A DNA stretch of 64,000 nucleotides from JAICLK01 sp963810525 (GCA_963810525.1 CAWENB010000002.1:124001-188000), one strand, 5' to 3'. Numbered from the stretch's first letter, positions 42,934 through 52,098 are shown. Notes: a model not told the origin generated them from the letters alone. Translations and numbers: made by a program.

Positions 42934-43653
42934 ATGGCCACGAGGTTCACCGGAGGAAAAAGAAATGGTACAGGCGAAGTACTTCCTGGCCGAGCACGTT
43001 CCGCTGGCGGCGGTCTGAGGCGGTTAAGAACCGAATTCGGCTCGCAAGCCGGTAGTAATCGACTCGAGCCGCTCGATAGCCCTGTGAGATCAATAGGCAG
43101 GTGCGTGCTCTCTGAACAGTTTGTGCACATTGCCGATCAGATCGTCGCGAGGGCGTTAGCTTTGGGGGACGACAGCCGATCGCCGGTTGTTGCCGTTCAG
43201 GACTTTCGTCCCTACGCCGTTCGCTATGTAACCGGTCCGGAGCTTGTGCAAGTACACTTCAGCGATGCCGAAGATTTCAGGCGATCATTGCAGCGAAGAA
43301 AGACTTATGACGGCAGTCTCGCGAATTCCAATCGAACTTGTGCGATCGTCAGCGTTGACAGGAAACGCCGTGAAAGAGCCCCGCTTTACACATTAGTAGC
43401 AATTCTTAGGGAAAGTCCCGAAGCGCAAGACGAGCTGATTGGAGAACAAGCGCTGACACGTCTGGAGGCAAACCCCAGGCTTGACTCGCAAAATGCTCGA
43501 GCCCGTTTAAGCATACCGATAGTTTCAATGCTACTCGAAGAAGGTACAGGTTCTGTTAATTTTGTTGAGCAAACCAGCGTGCTACGTTTTCGACTGAGTG
43601 CAGTGCAGATTGAGCTCGGCGCGCTTTCAAGTATCCCTGCCATCGAGCAGTGA
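42934..43653 (+). CDS. Hypothetical protein; N-terminus or reading frame uncertain
   Basis: The frame from ATG 42934 to TGA 43651-43653 gives 239 residues and has TATATT ending 7 nt before it. But a GGAGGA with ATG 42965 in another frame encodes MVQAKYFLAEHVPLAAV before TGA 43016, a more protein-like start than TRFTGGKRNGTGEVLP. A one-base shift near 43016 would join the two into RRLRTEFGSQAG and the rest of the long frame. So the gene may be frameshifted or use the longer start. No family is recognised. Confidence 0.5.
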   Translation: MATRFTGGKRNGTGEVLPGRARSAGGGLRRLRTEFGSQAGSNRLEPLDSPVRSIGRCVLSEQFVHIADQIVARALALGDDSRSPVVAVQDFRPYAVRYVTGPELVQVHFSDAEDFRRSLQRRKTYDGSLANSNRTCAIVSVDRKRRERAPLYTLVAILRESPEAQDELIGEQALTRLEANPRLDSQNARARLSIPIVSMLLEEGTGSVNFVEQTSVLRFRLSAVQIELGALSSIPAIEQ

Positions 43654-43685
43654 TATTTATATAGCAGCAAGGTTTGTGGAGGTGT

Positions 43686-43691
43686 TATACT
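43686..43691 (+). promoter_or_regulatory. -10 element of the gatCAB operon
   Basis: TATACT at 43686-43691 ends 8 nt before the gatC ATG 43700, fitting a leaderless or near-leaderless operon head. Confidence 0.5.
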
Positions 43692-43699
43692 AACAGGAA

Positions 43700-43993
43700 A
43701 TGGCAGACTTAACACGCGATGACGTATTAAAATTGGCTCAACTCGCCCGGCTCGATCTCAGCGACGAAGAAATTGAGCGCTATGCCAAAGAGTTAAGCGA
43801 AATTCTGCATTATGTCGAGCAACTGCAAAAAGTCAACACGTCCGGTCTCGAGCCGACCAACCAAGTTACCGGGCTCACTAATGTCATGCGCGACGATGAG
43901 GTAGTGGATTACGGCTATGTGCCAAAAGAACTGCTCAAAAACGTTCCACACGTCCAGGACAGCCTGATAAAGGTCAAAAGGATGATAGGATGA
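43700..43993 (+). CDS. gatC: Asp-tRNA(Asn)/Glu-tRNA(Gln) amidotransferase subunit C
   Basis: A 97-residue GatC: DVLKLAQLARLDLSDEEI, LSEILHYVEQLQKV and the C-terminal HVQDSLIKVKRMIG. It stabilises GatAB. Its stop overlaps the gatA ATG (ATGA), so the operon is tightly coupled. It is the usual first member of gatCAB. Confidence 0.93.
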   Translation: MADLTRDDVLKLAQLARLDLSDEEIERYAKELSEILHYVEQLQKVNTSGLEPTNQVTGLTNVMRDDEVVDYGYVPKELLKNVPHVQDSLIKVKRMIG

Positions 43994-45414
43994 GTCAGTG
44001 GTTGCCGATTACGCAGCTGGCTGAGCAAGTACAGAGCGGTCATGTGCGGGCTCGCGAACTGGTTGAACGCTCACTCAAAACCATTGCCGGTAAAAGCGAA
44101 TATAACGCGATCATCGCGACATTGGATAAGCGCGCATTAGAGCGTGCCGATGCCATTGACGCGGCGGTCCAGCGAGGTGACACGGTCGGTGCTTTGGCTG
44201 GCGTGCCATTTATCGCCAAGGATAACTTTTTGGTCTTCGGAGCCGAGACGACCGCGGCAAGCAATATACTTAAAGGATTTGAAGCACCGTATCAAGCCAC
44301 CGCCATCAATCGACTCGAATCCGAAGGCGCGATTTGCGTCGCAAAAGCAAACCTCGATGAGTTCGCGCACGGTGGCAGCACCGAAAACAGCGCCTTTTTC
44401 GTGACCAAAAATCCGTATGACAAAACCCGCGTGCCTGGCGGCAGTTCGGGCGGACCAGCCGCAAGTGTCGTACTAGACATGGCGCCGTTCGCGCTCGGCA
44501 CCGACACCGGCGGATCGATCCGGCAGCCGGCGAGTTTCAGTGGCTGCGTTGGCTATAAACCGACGTACGGATTGGTTTCACGAAGCGGCGTCGTGGCAAT
44601 GGCGAGCAGCACTGATGTCATCGGGCCGCTTAGCCGTTCTATTGAAGATGCGGCGATCGTACTTGATGTGATGGCCGGTATAGATCACCTCGATAGCACT
44701 ACCATCAGCCGCAATCCAGTGAATTATTCTAAGCTAGATACCGTCATCGCACGCAAGAAGGTTGGCGTGATCAAAGAGTATATGTCTGACGGGCTTGCCC
44801 CAAACGTTCGAGCCACTATTGAAGCGTCAATTCAGAAGCTTAAAGCTGCTGACGCAGATATCCGCGAAGTCAGCCTGCCGAGTCTACCGCTCAGCCTGGC
44901 CGTGTACTATGTGCTGGTGCCGGCCGAGATCAGCAGTAACCTCAGCCGTTATGATGGCCAGCGTTATGGCTATACTGCGGAAGACGCCAAAAATCTTGAC
45001 GAGAGTTACAGAAAATCCCGCGGGCATGGTTTCGGTAGCGAAGCCAAACGCCGCATTATCATCGGTACCTATGTTTTGAGCAGCGGCTATTACGATGCCT
45101 ATTACAAAAAGGCCCAGACCGTTCGAACGAAGCTTATTGGTGAGTATAATCAGGCATTTAAAGAAGTCGACTTCCTGCTCGCCCCGGTCGCCCCGACGAC
45201 AGCCTTTAAAATCGGTGAGCATAGCAGCGATCCGCTCCAAATGTACTTGGCCGACGCGATGACTGTTGGCGCCAGTCTGGCAGGGATTCCGGCGGTGAGT
45301 TTGCCGGCGGGGAAGAGCGAGGAATTACCGGTGGGGCTGCAACTCATGGCGGCGCAGCGGCATGATCATGAATTGCTAAGTTTTGCAAAACGGATCGAGG
45401 GGTTATTAGCATGA
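43990..45414 (+). CDS. gatA: Glutamyl/aspartyl-tRNA amidotransferase subunit A
   Basis: A 474-residue amidase-signature protein. The catalytic triad is visible: Lys in FIAKDNF, cis-Ser in TDTGGSIRQPA, and nucleophile Ser within GGSSGGPAASV. It generates ammonia from glutamine for transamidation of misacylated tRNA. It overlaps gatC and the next gene by 4 nt each (ATGA). Sequence is full length. Confidence 0.96.
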   Translation: MSQWLPITQLAEQVQSGHVRARELVERSLKTIAGKSEYNAIIATLDKRALERADAIDAAVQRGDTVGALAGVPFIAKDNFLVFGAETTAASNILKGFEAPYQATAINRLESEGAICVAKANLDEFAHGGSTENSAFFVTKNPYDKTRVPGGSSGGPAASVVLDMAPFALGTDTGGSIRQPASFSGCVGYKPTYGLVSRSGVVAMASSTDVIGPLSRSIEDAAIVLDVMAGIDHLDSTTISRNPVNYSKLDTVIARKKVGVIKEYMSDGLAPNVRATIEASIQKLKAADADIREVSLPSLPLSLAVYYVLVPAEISSNLSRYDGQRYGYTAEDAKNLDESYRKSRGHGFGSEAKRRIIIGTYVLSSGYYDAYYKKAQTVRTKLIGEYNQAFKEVDFLLAPVAPTTAFKIGEHSSDPLQMYLADAMTVGASLAGIPAVSLPAGKSEELPVGLQLMAAQRHDHELLSFAKRIEGLLA

Positions 45415-45830
45415 ACATTGAAATGAATGCCACGGTCGGCGCCGTATTGGCAATTGTAATCATCTTGCTTTTGATTGTCGGTGTCGGATTGCTGCAACGA
45501 CGTCCGAAAGTACTCAAACAGATATATTTCGAAAATCGCTGGAAAGATCTACAAAAGTTATGCAAGGATAAAAATACCTGGTCGCTCGCCATCATCAACG
45601 CCGACAAACTGCTTGACGAAGCACTGAAAAAACGCCGTTTTAAGGGTAAGTCAATGGGCGAACGACTGGTAGCAGCACAACGCAACCTGACCGACAAAGA
45701 CGGCGTGTGGTTCGGGCACAAATTACGCAATCGAATCGTACATGACGATGAAGTCAAACTCAAAGAAAAAGACGTCAAGCAGGCTTTGCTTGGATTCCGG
45801 CAAGCGTTAAAAGACTTAGGAGCGCTGTAA
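45411..45830 (+). CDS. HEPN-like protein with membrane anchor, inside the gatCAB operon
   Basis: A 139-residue protein with one N-terminal membrane helix (residues 9-28), a basic stretch, and a helical C-terminal domain with R106-x4-H111 in KLRNRIVHDD. That Rx4-6H motif marks many HEPN nucleases and HEPN-like regulatory domains. Its ATG overlaps the gatA stop (ATGA) and its TAA overlaps the gatB ATG (TAATG), so it is translated with the amidotransferase. The HEPN assignment is by motif and helix pattern only; the full fold would have to be checked. A role at the membrane near tRNA amidation is conceivable but unproved. Confidence 0.7.
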   Translation: MNIEMNATVGAVLAIVIILLLIVGVGLLQRRPKVLKQIYFENRWKDLQKLCKDKNTWSLAIINADKLLDEALKKRRFKGKSMGERLVAAQRNLTDKDGVWFGHKLRNRIVHDDEVKLKEKDVKQALLGFRQALKDLGAL

Positions 45831-47305
45831 TGTTGTCCCCGGAAGTCCGCAATAAATACACGACTACTATCGGCATTGAGTGCCATGTGCAGCTCAAAAC
45901 CAAAACCAAGCTCTTCTCGGCTGTTGACAACGATGCCCGTGAGGCGCCAGCCAATACACTCGTCAGTCATATTGATTTCGGGCTGCCGGGAGCGCTGCCG
46001 GTATTGAACAAAGAAGCCGTGCATTTGGCGATTCGGGCAGGGTTTGCACTTGATACGCCGCCTCAGAAATACAGTATTTTTGAGCGTAAACATTATTTTT
46101 ATCCCGACCTGCCAATGGGCTACCAGATTTCGCAATTGGCGCAGCCGATAGTTGTCGGCGGCACCGTAGTGATTGAAGTCGATGGTAAGCCGAAAACCAT
46201 CCGTATTAATCGCATACAGATGGAGGCCGATGCCGGCAAGAGCACGCATCCCGAAGGTAAAGACTATAGTTTGGTTGATCTTAACCGGGCGGGAACGCCT
46301 TTGCTAGAAATCGTCAGTGAGCCGGATATACATTCAGCCGTAGAGGCCAAAGCTTACGTCCGCGAACTGTACCTGCGTATGCGCTACGCCGACGTCAGCG
46401 ACTGCAACTTATACTACGGCAACATGCGTTTTGACGTAAATGTGTCGGTTAGTAGCTCGGAGGCCCTGGGCACCCGCACCGAAACCAAAAACCTCAACAG
46501 TTTCCGGGCGGTTGAAAAAACGGTCGAATATGAAGTTAACCGACAGATTGAACTTATCGAAAAAGGCCAGCAAATCGTGCAGGAGACGCGCGGCTGGAAC
46601 GATGCCAAGCAAAAAACGTTCAGCCAGCGCACCAAAGAAAATTCCGATGATTACCGCTACATGCCTGATCCCGATCTGCCGCCAATCGTGCTCAACGACG
46701 ATTACGTTCAGGTAATTCGAGCTGAAATGCCGACTATGCCCGCTGAGTGGCGGCAACGGCTAGGCGGGCTTGGCCTTGACCAGTCCCAAACAGACACGCT
46801 TCTGGAAGCCGAGCTAGATAACCCGCAGGTGGACTATTTGCACCTGATTGAACAACATCTTAATAATCCAGATTTTGCCCGACAGCTTGCCAACTGGTTT
46901 GTGAATATTGAAATTCCAATGCGGCGTGACGAAAAAGTTTTGAACAGGAGCAGCAACGAAAAACGCCTCACGTTTTATGACGCTGTCTATGAGCTAAGCA
47001 AAGCCGGCAAGCTGAGCTCGACGAACGCGAAAACTCTCATTAGCGACGTGCTTGCGGCCGATCATTTCCCAGGAGGCGTGGCCGCTCATGCCGAAGCTCA
47101 AGGTTTCATTCAGGTTTCCGACGAAGCCGAAATCGCCAAAATCGTAGAACAGGTAATTGCCGAAAACACCAAAGCGGCCGATGACGTAAGAAACGGCGAA
47201 TCCAAAGCAATCGGCTTCTTAGTCGGCCAGGTGATGAAAGCCAGCAAAGGCAAAGCTAACCCGGGCCTGGCGCAAGAACTGATAAAGAAACAACTGGCTT
47301 CGTAG
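45830..47305 (+). CDS. gatB: Glutamyl/aspartyl-tRNA amidotransferase subunit B
   Basis: A 491-residue GatB: TTIGIECHVQLKTKTKLFS at the start, KHYFYPDLPMGYQISQ, the DADAGKSTHPEG region (MEADAGKST here), and the C-terminal YqeY-type tail (GFLVGQVMKASKGKANPGLAQEL). It phosphorylates and amidates the misacylated tRNA using ammonia from GatA. Full length. It overlaps the preceding gene by one base. Confidence 0.96.
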   Translation: MLSPEVRNKYTTTIGIECHVQLKTKTKLFSAVDNDAREAPANTLVSHIDFGLPGALPVLNKEAVHLAIRAGFALDTPPQKYSIFERKHYFYPDLPMGYQISQLAQPIVVGGTVVIEVDGKPKTIRINRIQMEADAGKSTHPEGKDYSLVDLNRAGTPLLEIVSEPDIHSAVEAKAYVRELYLRMRYADVSDCNLYYGNMRFDVNVSVSSSEALGTRTETKNLNSFRAVEKTVEYEVNRQIELIEKGQQIVQETRGWNDAKQKTFSQRTKENSDDYRYMPDPDLPPIVLNDDYVQVIRAEMPTMPAEWRQRLGGLGLDQSQTDTLLEAELDNPQVDYLHLIEQHLNNPDFARQLANWFVNIEIPMRRDEKVLNRSSNEKRLTFYDAVYELSKAGKLSSTNAKTLISDVLAADHFPGGVAAHAEAQGFIQVSDEAEIAKIVEQVIAENTKAADDVRNGESKAIGFLVGQVMKASKGKANPGLAQELIKKQLAS

Positions 47306-47317
47306 ACTGCAACCGAG

Positions 47318-47890
47318 ATGAAATCCTGGAAACGCATCGAGCCGACTAAAGTTACTCAGGTCGGTTACCGGGTAGTGATAACTAAAACCTTTGTGCTGCC
47401 AGACGGCTCAGTAGAAAAATTCGACTGCTACAACAATGAAGGGGAGATAGGCGTCGGGACCATCGCCCTGACCAGAGATCGAAAGGTGATAGTCTTCCGG
47501 CAATTTCGCCCGGGGCCGGAGCAAATAATGGACGAACTGCCCGGCGGGGACATGGATGCGGATGACCAGGACCCCGAACAGGCTGCGTTACGCGAACTCG
47601 AGGAGGAAACCGGGTACAAACCCGCCCGGATACAATTTCTTGGTGTGCAGCGCTATAACGCTTATAGCAACGAATGCCGCCACTACTTTCTGGCGACAGA
47701 TTGCGAGCTGACCGACAGCGGGCAACAACCTGATCCGAATGAGGTTCACGGCGAAGTAAGAACCATCAGCATAGAGCACTTGCTTGAAAACGCCAAGGCT
47801 GGCCGCATAACGGATCCGGGCGCGGTGCTGCTCGCATATGATACACTGTTAGAAATAAGGGAGAAACTAAAACATGAGTCACGTTCGTAA
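47318..47890 (+). CDS. Nudix hydrolase, ADP-ribose pyrophosphatase-like
   Basis: A 190-residue protein with VFRQFRPGPEQIMDELPGG before the box and GGDMDADDQDPEQAALRELEEETGY, the full Nudix signature. The preceding FRQ-type motif and total length match ADP-ribose/UDP-sugar hydrolases of the NudF group. It overlaps galU by 17 nt, which may couple a sugar-nucleotide hydrolase with UDP-glucose production; that functional link is inferred. Confidence 0.87.
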   Translation: MKSWKRIEPTKVTQVGYRVVITKTFVLPDGSVEKFDCYNNEGEIGVGTIALTRDRKVIVFRQFRPGPEQIMDELPGGDMDADDQDPEQAALRELEEETGYKPARIQFLGVQRYNAYSNECRHYFLATDCELTDSGQQPDPNEVHGEVRTISIEHLLENAKAGRITDPGAVLLAYDTLLEIREKLKHESRS

Positions 47891-48758
47891 AGCTGTTATT
47901 GCCGCTGCCGGTTTTGGTACGCGTTTTTTGCCGCAAACCAAGGCGATGCCCAAGGAAATGCTGCCGATTGTCGACAAGCCAATCATCCAATACGTGGTTG
48001 AAGACCTCGTAGCCGGCGGTATCCAAGACGTCATTTTGGTTACGGCTTCCGGTAAACGTAGTATCGAAGAGCATTTTGATTCGCCCAATATGGATCTCGT
48101 CAACAACCTGCGCCACGGCGGCGAATCAAAGGAACATTTCATTCGCGAACTGGAAGATGTGGCTAACCTGGCAAATTTTGTTTACGTACGCCAAAAGGGT
48201 AGCTATGGCAATGCCCGGCCGATTATGAATGTACGGCACCTTATCGGCGACGAACCGTTTATTTACATTTACGCCGATGACGTTATCGTGCCGAACCGTT
48301 TCCCGAGCATGGTCGGGTTGTTCGAAGAGCTCGGCGGTTCCATACTGCCCTGCCAGAAATTGACCGCTGACGCTGAATTTAAGCGCTACGGCGTGATTGG
48401 CGGTGAGTTTATCCGCGACGGCGTGATGCGCATGCATACCATTGTGGAGAAACCGGGCCGTGAAGCTGCCCCATCGGATCTTGCCAACGTAGGCGGTTAC
48501 CTTTTTACGCCGGAAATATTTAACTACCTCGAAATGATGGAAGACCAGGTGCCCGAAGGTCAAGAATTTCAGATTCAGCCGGTTATTCGCAAAATGATAG
48601 AGGATGGCAAACAATTTTTCGGCTACGAATTACGCGACTGCCGATACTACGACACCGGCAATAAGCTGGAATACCTCAAAACCGTAGTCGATTTCGCTCT
48701 GCAACGGAAGGATGTCGGCGAGGCTTTTCGGGCCTATCTCCAGCAGAAAGTACTTTAG
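47874..48758 (+). CDS. galU: UTP--glucose-1-phosphate uridylyltransferase
   Basis: A 294-residue GalU: AVIAAAGFGTRFLPQTKAMP (G-x-G-T-R nucleotide site), KEMLPIVDKPIIQYVVED, IVEKPG and GYELRDCRYYDTGNKLEYL. It makes UDP-glucose for glycosyl transfer and surface polymers. GGGAGA lies before the ATG. It is a standard-length protein. Confidence 0.95.
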   Translation: MSHVRKAVIAAAGFGTRFLPQTKAMPKEMLPIVDKPIIQYVVEDLVAGGIQDVILVTASGKRSIEEHFDSPNMDLVNNLRHGGESKEHFIRELEDVANLANFVYVRQKGSYGNARPIMNVRHLIGDEPFIYIYADDVIVPNRFPSMVGLFEELGGSILPCQKLTADAEFKRYGVIGGEFIRDGVMRMHTIVEKPGREAAPSDLANVGGYLFTPEIFNYLEMMEDQVPEGQEFQIQPVIRKMIEDGKQFFGYELRDCRYYDTGNKLEYLKTVVDFALQRKDVGEAFRAYLQQKVL

Positions 48759-48792
48759 CTTACAACCAGAGGTGGTATACTGAAAATCAGGC

Positions 48793-49053
48793 ATGAACAC
48801 GGCTGAAGAAATCCTAGTAGTTTTTCTCTCGACTGCCTTAGCGGTGTTCTTATTCTTAAGCATTATTATTGCCATACAGGTCTATCGTCTGCTCAAAGTT
48901 GTGCGCAATATTGCCGATAAAACGGAGCAAGTCGTTGATACAGCCGAACAAGTCGGTAGTATAATCAAGAATGTAAGCGGTCCGCTGGGGGTCATTAATA
49001 TGGTCAAAAACATCGTTGAGGTTACACAACATAAGAGGGGGAAACGTCAATGA
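48793..49053 (+). CDS. Membrane protein with N-terminal helix and coiled-coil-like region
   Basis: An 86-residue protein: one membrane helix (about residues 8-29) followed by a heptad-like region (LLKVVRNIADKTEQVVDTAEQVGSIIK). Such proteins resemble DUF948-type membrane-anchored proteins of unknown function. TATACT at 48776-48781 lies 11 nt before the ATG. It overlaps the next gene by 4 nt. Confidence 0.75.
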   Translation: MNTAEEILVVFLSTALAVFLFLSIIIAIQVYRLLKVVRNIADKTEQVVDTAEQVGSIIKNVSGPLGVINMVKNIVEVTQHKRGKRQ

Positions 49054-49451
49054 AGAAAAGTGCCAAACGATGGGCGACAGGAGCACTCCTGGCTGTTGCT
49101 GCAGGTTACGTGGCCGGCTTACTCACGGCGCCCAAAAGCGGCAAAGAAACCCGCCAAGACATCAAAGATTCCGCCAATAAAAGCATTAATGAAGCCGAGC
49201 GCCAGTTAAAGCACATTCATACTGAACTGGCCGACATGCTCGGGCAAGCAAAAGCACTGCTCAATGATCGGACCGGTAAAGCCCGGCAAGAGCTTGAGGC
49301 TGCGATCGTTGTTGCACAAACCGCCAAAGAGAAAGCCCGCGAAATTTTAAGTGCCGTCCATGAAGGCAGTTCCGACGACAAGGATTTGAAAAAAGCCATT
49401 GCCGAAGCCAACAAGGCGATTGCGCACCTCAGAATATACCTTGCGAAGTGA
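49050..49451 (+). CDS. YtxH-domain protein
   Basis: A 133-residue protein with a hydrophobic N-terminal segment (WATGALLAVAAGYVAGLLTAPKSGKETR), the hallmark of YtxH domains (PF12732), then a long Ala/Lys-rich helix. YtxH proteins are membrane-associated and stress-linked in Bacillus, function unknown. The start overlaps the previous stop (ATGA) and its stop overlaps the following GTG (GTGA). Confidence 0.83.
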   Translation: MKKSAKRWATGALLAVAAGYVAGLLTAPKSGKETRQDIKDSANKSINEAERQLKHIHTELADMLGQAKALLNDRTGKARQELEAAIVVAQTAKEKAREILSAVHEGSSDDKDLKKAIAEANKAIAHLRIYLAK

Positions 49452-49714
49452 GTGATAAACGCGAAGACAAAGCCAAACACTACGAAGATCTGGGCCGCCA
49501 GCTCGAATCGCTTTATGATTCGCTTAATCCTGATCGCAAATCCGTGTACCGGACAAATTTTATTAAAGGGATCTGGAGCGGCCTTGGCGGCGTAATTGGC
49601 GCGACCGTTGGTCTTGCAGTATTGCTCTGGATCTTGTCACTGTTCGGCCAGATTCCTATAATCGGCCATTTCGTCGACACCGTCCGGCACACCATCCAAA
49701 GCCGCCAAAAATAG
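49448..49714 (+). CDS. DUF5665-like membrane protein
   Basis: An 88-residue protein with a charged N-terminus (DKAKHYEDLGRQLESLYD) and a C-terminal pair of hydrophobic segments (GIWSGLGGVIGATVGLAVLLWILSLFG). The pattern matches DUF5665-type proteins seen in many CPR genomes. Starts on GTG overlapping the YtxH stop. Together with the two preceding genes it forms a three-gene operon of small membrane-associated proteins. Confidence 0.8.
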   Translation: MSDKREDKAKHYEDLGRQLESLYDSLNPDRKSVYRTNFIKGIWSGLGGVIGATVGLAVLLWILSLFGQIPIIGHFVDTVRHTIQSRQK

Positions 49715-49779
49715 CAATGTATTACGTTCCGATTGCTCTACTAAAGCTACTGCGTTAATGATTCGTCGCTTACTACGAC

Positions 49780-50151
49780 TTATGGATGCGCAGTAGCGTC
49801 AGCACCAGATCCGGATTCAACTATGATATTCGACGGCGCGTGATCCGAACGAATGTCGGGATTTGGCGTCCATCGCCCAACCCTTACAACCTGGCCCATG
49901 ACGGCACGAGCTGACACGAAGCGGCCGACGGGCCAGCCGCCTTGCATTAGAACATTGTTCGTCCGCCCTTCAACGGGTACGACGGCTTCCGGTTCAAGAT
50001 TTACTGCGACGCCACCTCCATATAGCGGGCAATCGGGATCAGAGGCGTTATAAGATCCAACTACCTCAAACGCTATTGGAGCACCACCAAAACCAGCTGC
50101 TTCATCCGAAGGTTCGATATCAACTATTTCAATTTGACTAAATTCTGTCAT
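49780..50151 (-). CDS. Hypothetical protein
   Basis: A 123-residue protein, acidic and rich in beta-strand residues, without signal peptide or recognisable domain. Upstream is a very AT-rich block (50155-50180, TATAATATAGTATAAAATATA), which may hold its promoter. It lies downstream of, and in the same direction as, a larger orphan gene, from which it is separated by 39 nt. Confidence 0.6.
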   Translation of the reverse strand: MTEFSQIEIVDIEPSDEAAGFGGAPIAFEVVGSYNASDPDCPLYGGGVAVNLEPEAVVPVEGRTNNVLMQGGWPVGRFVSARAVMGQVVRVGRWTPNPDIRSDHAPSNIIVESGSGADATAHP

Positions 50152-50190
50152 ACAATATATTTTATACTATATTATATTTGTTGTCAACGG

Positions 50191-52098
50191 CTAAGTTTGC
50201 GCTGCCGGATCAAAAATACAGAGCGCTTGAGTGAAAAATTCCCCGATGGCAGGCGCCCATTTTGTCAGTGCCCGGCTTGAATGCGGCTCTTCGCGGTAAG
50301 CGGCTACCAGGTGTTTCTGAATTTCTTGCGGCCCGACTTTAATGTCTGGAATCCGGGCAGGCACAATCACTACGTTACCCTGGCGCATCATTTGCTTAGC
50401 GGCTGCATCAATACGAAGGCGCCGTATGTTATTGATTGCTAAGCCTTCAGAAGTCTGCGGCCAGACTGTCACGTTCCAACCGGGAGCCTGATCGGTGCCT
50501 CGATGGCGCGGCAGGCTTGGGATGGCCAGACAAGTCGGTTCTGAAACATAACGCATAATAAAAGCGGAACCTAGAAGCAGCGGTACCAGGTTGCGCAACT
50601 TTGTTTTAAGCTCCCGGTCATGCGTTCGTTTGTTAACATTCAGTGCCTCACTCAATTGTTCGGTTAGTTCCCCTTGAAAGCTTTCAACCTCACCCGCCTC
50701 AACACTACCAGCCAGCACCAGCCGCATCATATCGATTCTGGCAAGCTCCACCAAAGCTTCATATCCATATATGGAATCAGCCCCTGATAAACTCTGCTGC
50801 ATACCTATGAGTATTTCCTGAGCTTTTTCGATATAAAAGGAAGCGTTTTCCGGCTCCCGGTTCGCAACAGCACCGGCAATTTCAAGCAATAGCCGGCAAT
50901 ATGTTACGGTGCCGTTCGGATTTAAATGCCGGTAGATGTCAGTTGCCTCAAAGCGATGCGCAAGGTTTGCTAAATCGTTCGCTTCGTTTAATGTAAACAG
51001 ACGACAGACCGGGTTGTGCCCATACCACTGAAGCAGTTTGTCCGGATCCACGCTCCGTACATCTATCGGCGCCATGACGACCGGCTCTAATTCCGGTACT
51101 TGAGGTACGACATCCGGGTCTTCACCGACGGCCCGGAACAATAACGAAACGTTTGTTTCGAATATTTTACCAGCCTTACTTATAGCCTCCCTCATCAGCT
51201 TATTGTTGGATATGCTACGCGTAAAATCATATACGGATCGGGCCGAAATACTTACCATCGGTCTCACCCGCGAATCAATGGGCTTACCCCTGCCCAAATC
51301 GATAAGTGTGCGAAGTAGCAATAGCCGTTGAGGGTCTGGAGGGTCAATCGGCTCCTGAGGTCGGGGCGAAATATTCGTGTAGCCCTCACCACTTTTGCCC
51401 ACCCGCAAACGTTCAAAGCCAGCGGTTCGTAAGTCCATCAACAAACCATCCCAGCCTGCCGTATCCGTCTGGAGACGACTAAAACGGGGCGGCGCGTCAA
51501 TTATGGCCAAATCTTGCCCGGAAGTCTGATCCATAATGAGCAGTTTTATTCCCATCGCCTGACAGTATCTGAGCGCCTCTTCAGGAACGGATCCTGCTTC
51601 TAATGCGGGAATCAGCTCACTGGCTGCATAATGTAAATCCACTCCTAATTTATGCATCGGCTCGACGCGCTTCATTTTCCCGGCCATAACTTTCGAGTCA
51701 ATCACAAATCTCCAGAATGGCAGTGATCCGCGCGCCGAGTAAGCTTGCGCCTTTACCAGCGGATCTGCTGATGGGTTGTCGATTACTGCCTGAAACGTGG
51801 CCCGTGCATTAAGAAAATCGCTATCCATAGCTCGAACCACCACAGCCTGTCGGCCGCTAAGATGTTTTCTGCCAGCCAAAAACGCGGCGCGTCCAAGCCC
51901 TAAGCCGACCGCGTGTTCCGTGTACATCCAACCCAGCATCAGCTGCTCGGCCGGCTCAAGCGGCTGGCTTTCGCACTGATTGAGCTGCTGTTTTAACTGC
52001 ACGAGGTCAATATCGCCAACGAATTCAGTCGGACCAATCTCCATATAAGCCCGTACAGCTTCATTATCGTATCCTGCCGCTTCAAATCTTTCACTCAT
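50191..52098 (-). CDS. Large hypothetical protein (orphan)
   Basis: A 635-residue protein, mostly helical by composition, with no signal peptide. It opens EAVRAYMEIGPTEFVGD and contains GWDGLLMDLRTAGFERLRVGKSG, which is reminiscent of PD-(D/E)XK nuclease cores (Trp-Asp followed by a strand and a Lys) but lacks a confident active site. No transmembrane helix. ATG 52098 is preferred over the in-frame TTG 52104; a TAAGAT hexamer ends 5 nt upstream. Precedes another orphan on the same strand. Confidence 0.6.
   Translation of the reverse strand: MSERFEAAGYDNEAVRAYMEIGPTEFVGDIDLVQLKQQLNQCESQPLEPAEQLMLGWMYTEHAVGLGLGRAAFLAGRKHLSGRQAVVVRAMDSDFLNARATFQAVIDNPSADPLVKAQAYSARGSLPFWRFVIDSKVMAGKMKRVEPMHKLGVDLHYAASELIPALEAGSVPEEALRYCQAMGIKLLIMDQTSGQDLAIIDAPPRFSRLQTDTAGWDGLLMDLRTAGFERLRVGKSGEGYTNISPRPQEPIDPPDPQRLLLLRTLIDLGRGKPIDSRVRPMVSISARSVYDFTRSISNNKLMREAISKAGKIFETNVSLLFRAVGEDPDVVPQVPELEPVVMAPIDVRSVDPDKLLQWYGHNPVCRLFTLNEANDLANLAHRFEATDIYRHLNPNGTVTYCRLLLEIAGAVANREPENASFYIEKAQEILIGMQQSLSGADSIYGYEALVELARIDMMRLVLAGSVEAGEVESFQGELTEQLSEALNVNKRTHDRELKTKLRNLVPLLLGSAFIMRYVSEPTCLAIPSLPRHRGTDQAPGWNVTVWPQTSEGLAINNIRRLRIDAAAKQMMRQGNVVIVPARIPDIKVGPQEIQKHLVAAYREEPHSSRALTKWAPAIGEFFTQALCIFDPAAQT

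Noticed and set aside
45344..46249. 301-codon antisense frame opposite gatA end, HEPN-like and gatB
   Set aside because: Opposite three overlapping sense genes; no promoter or homology seen.
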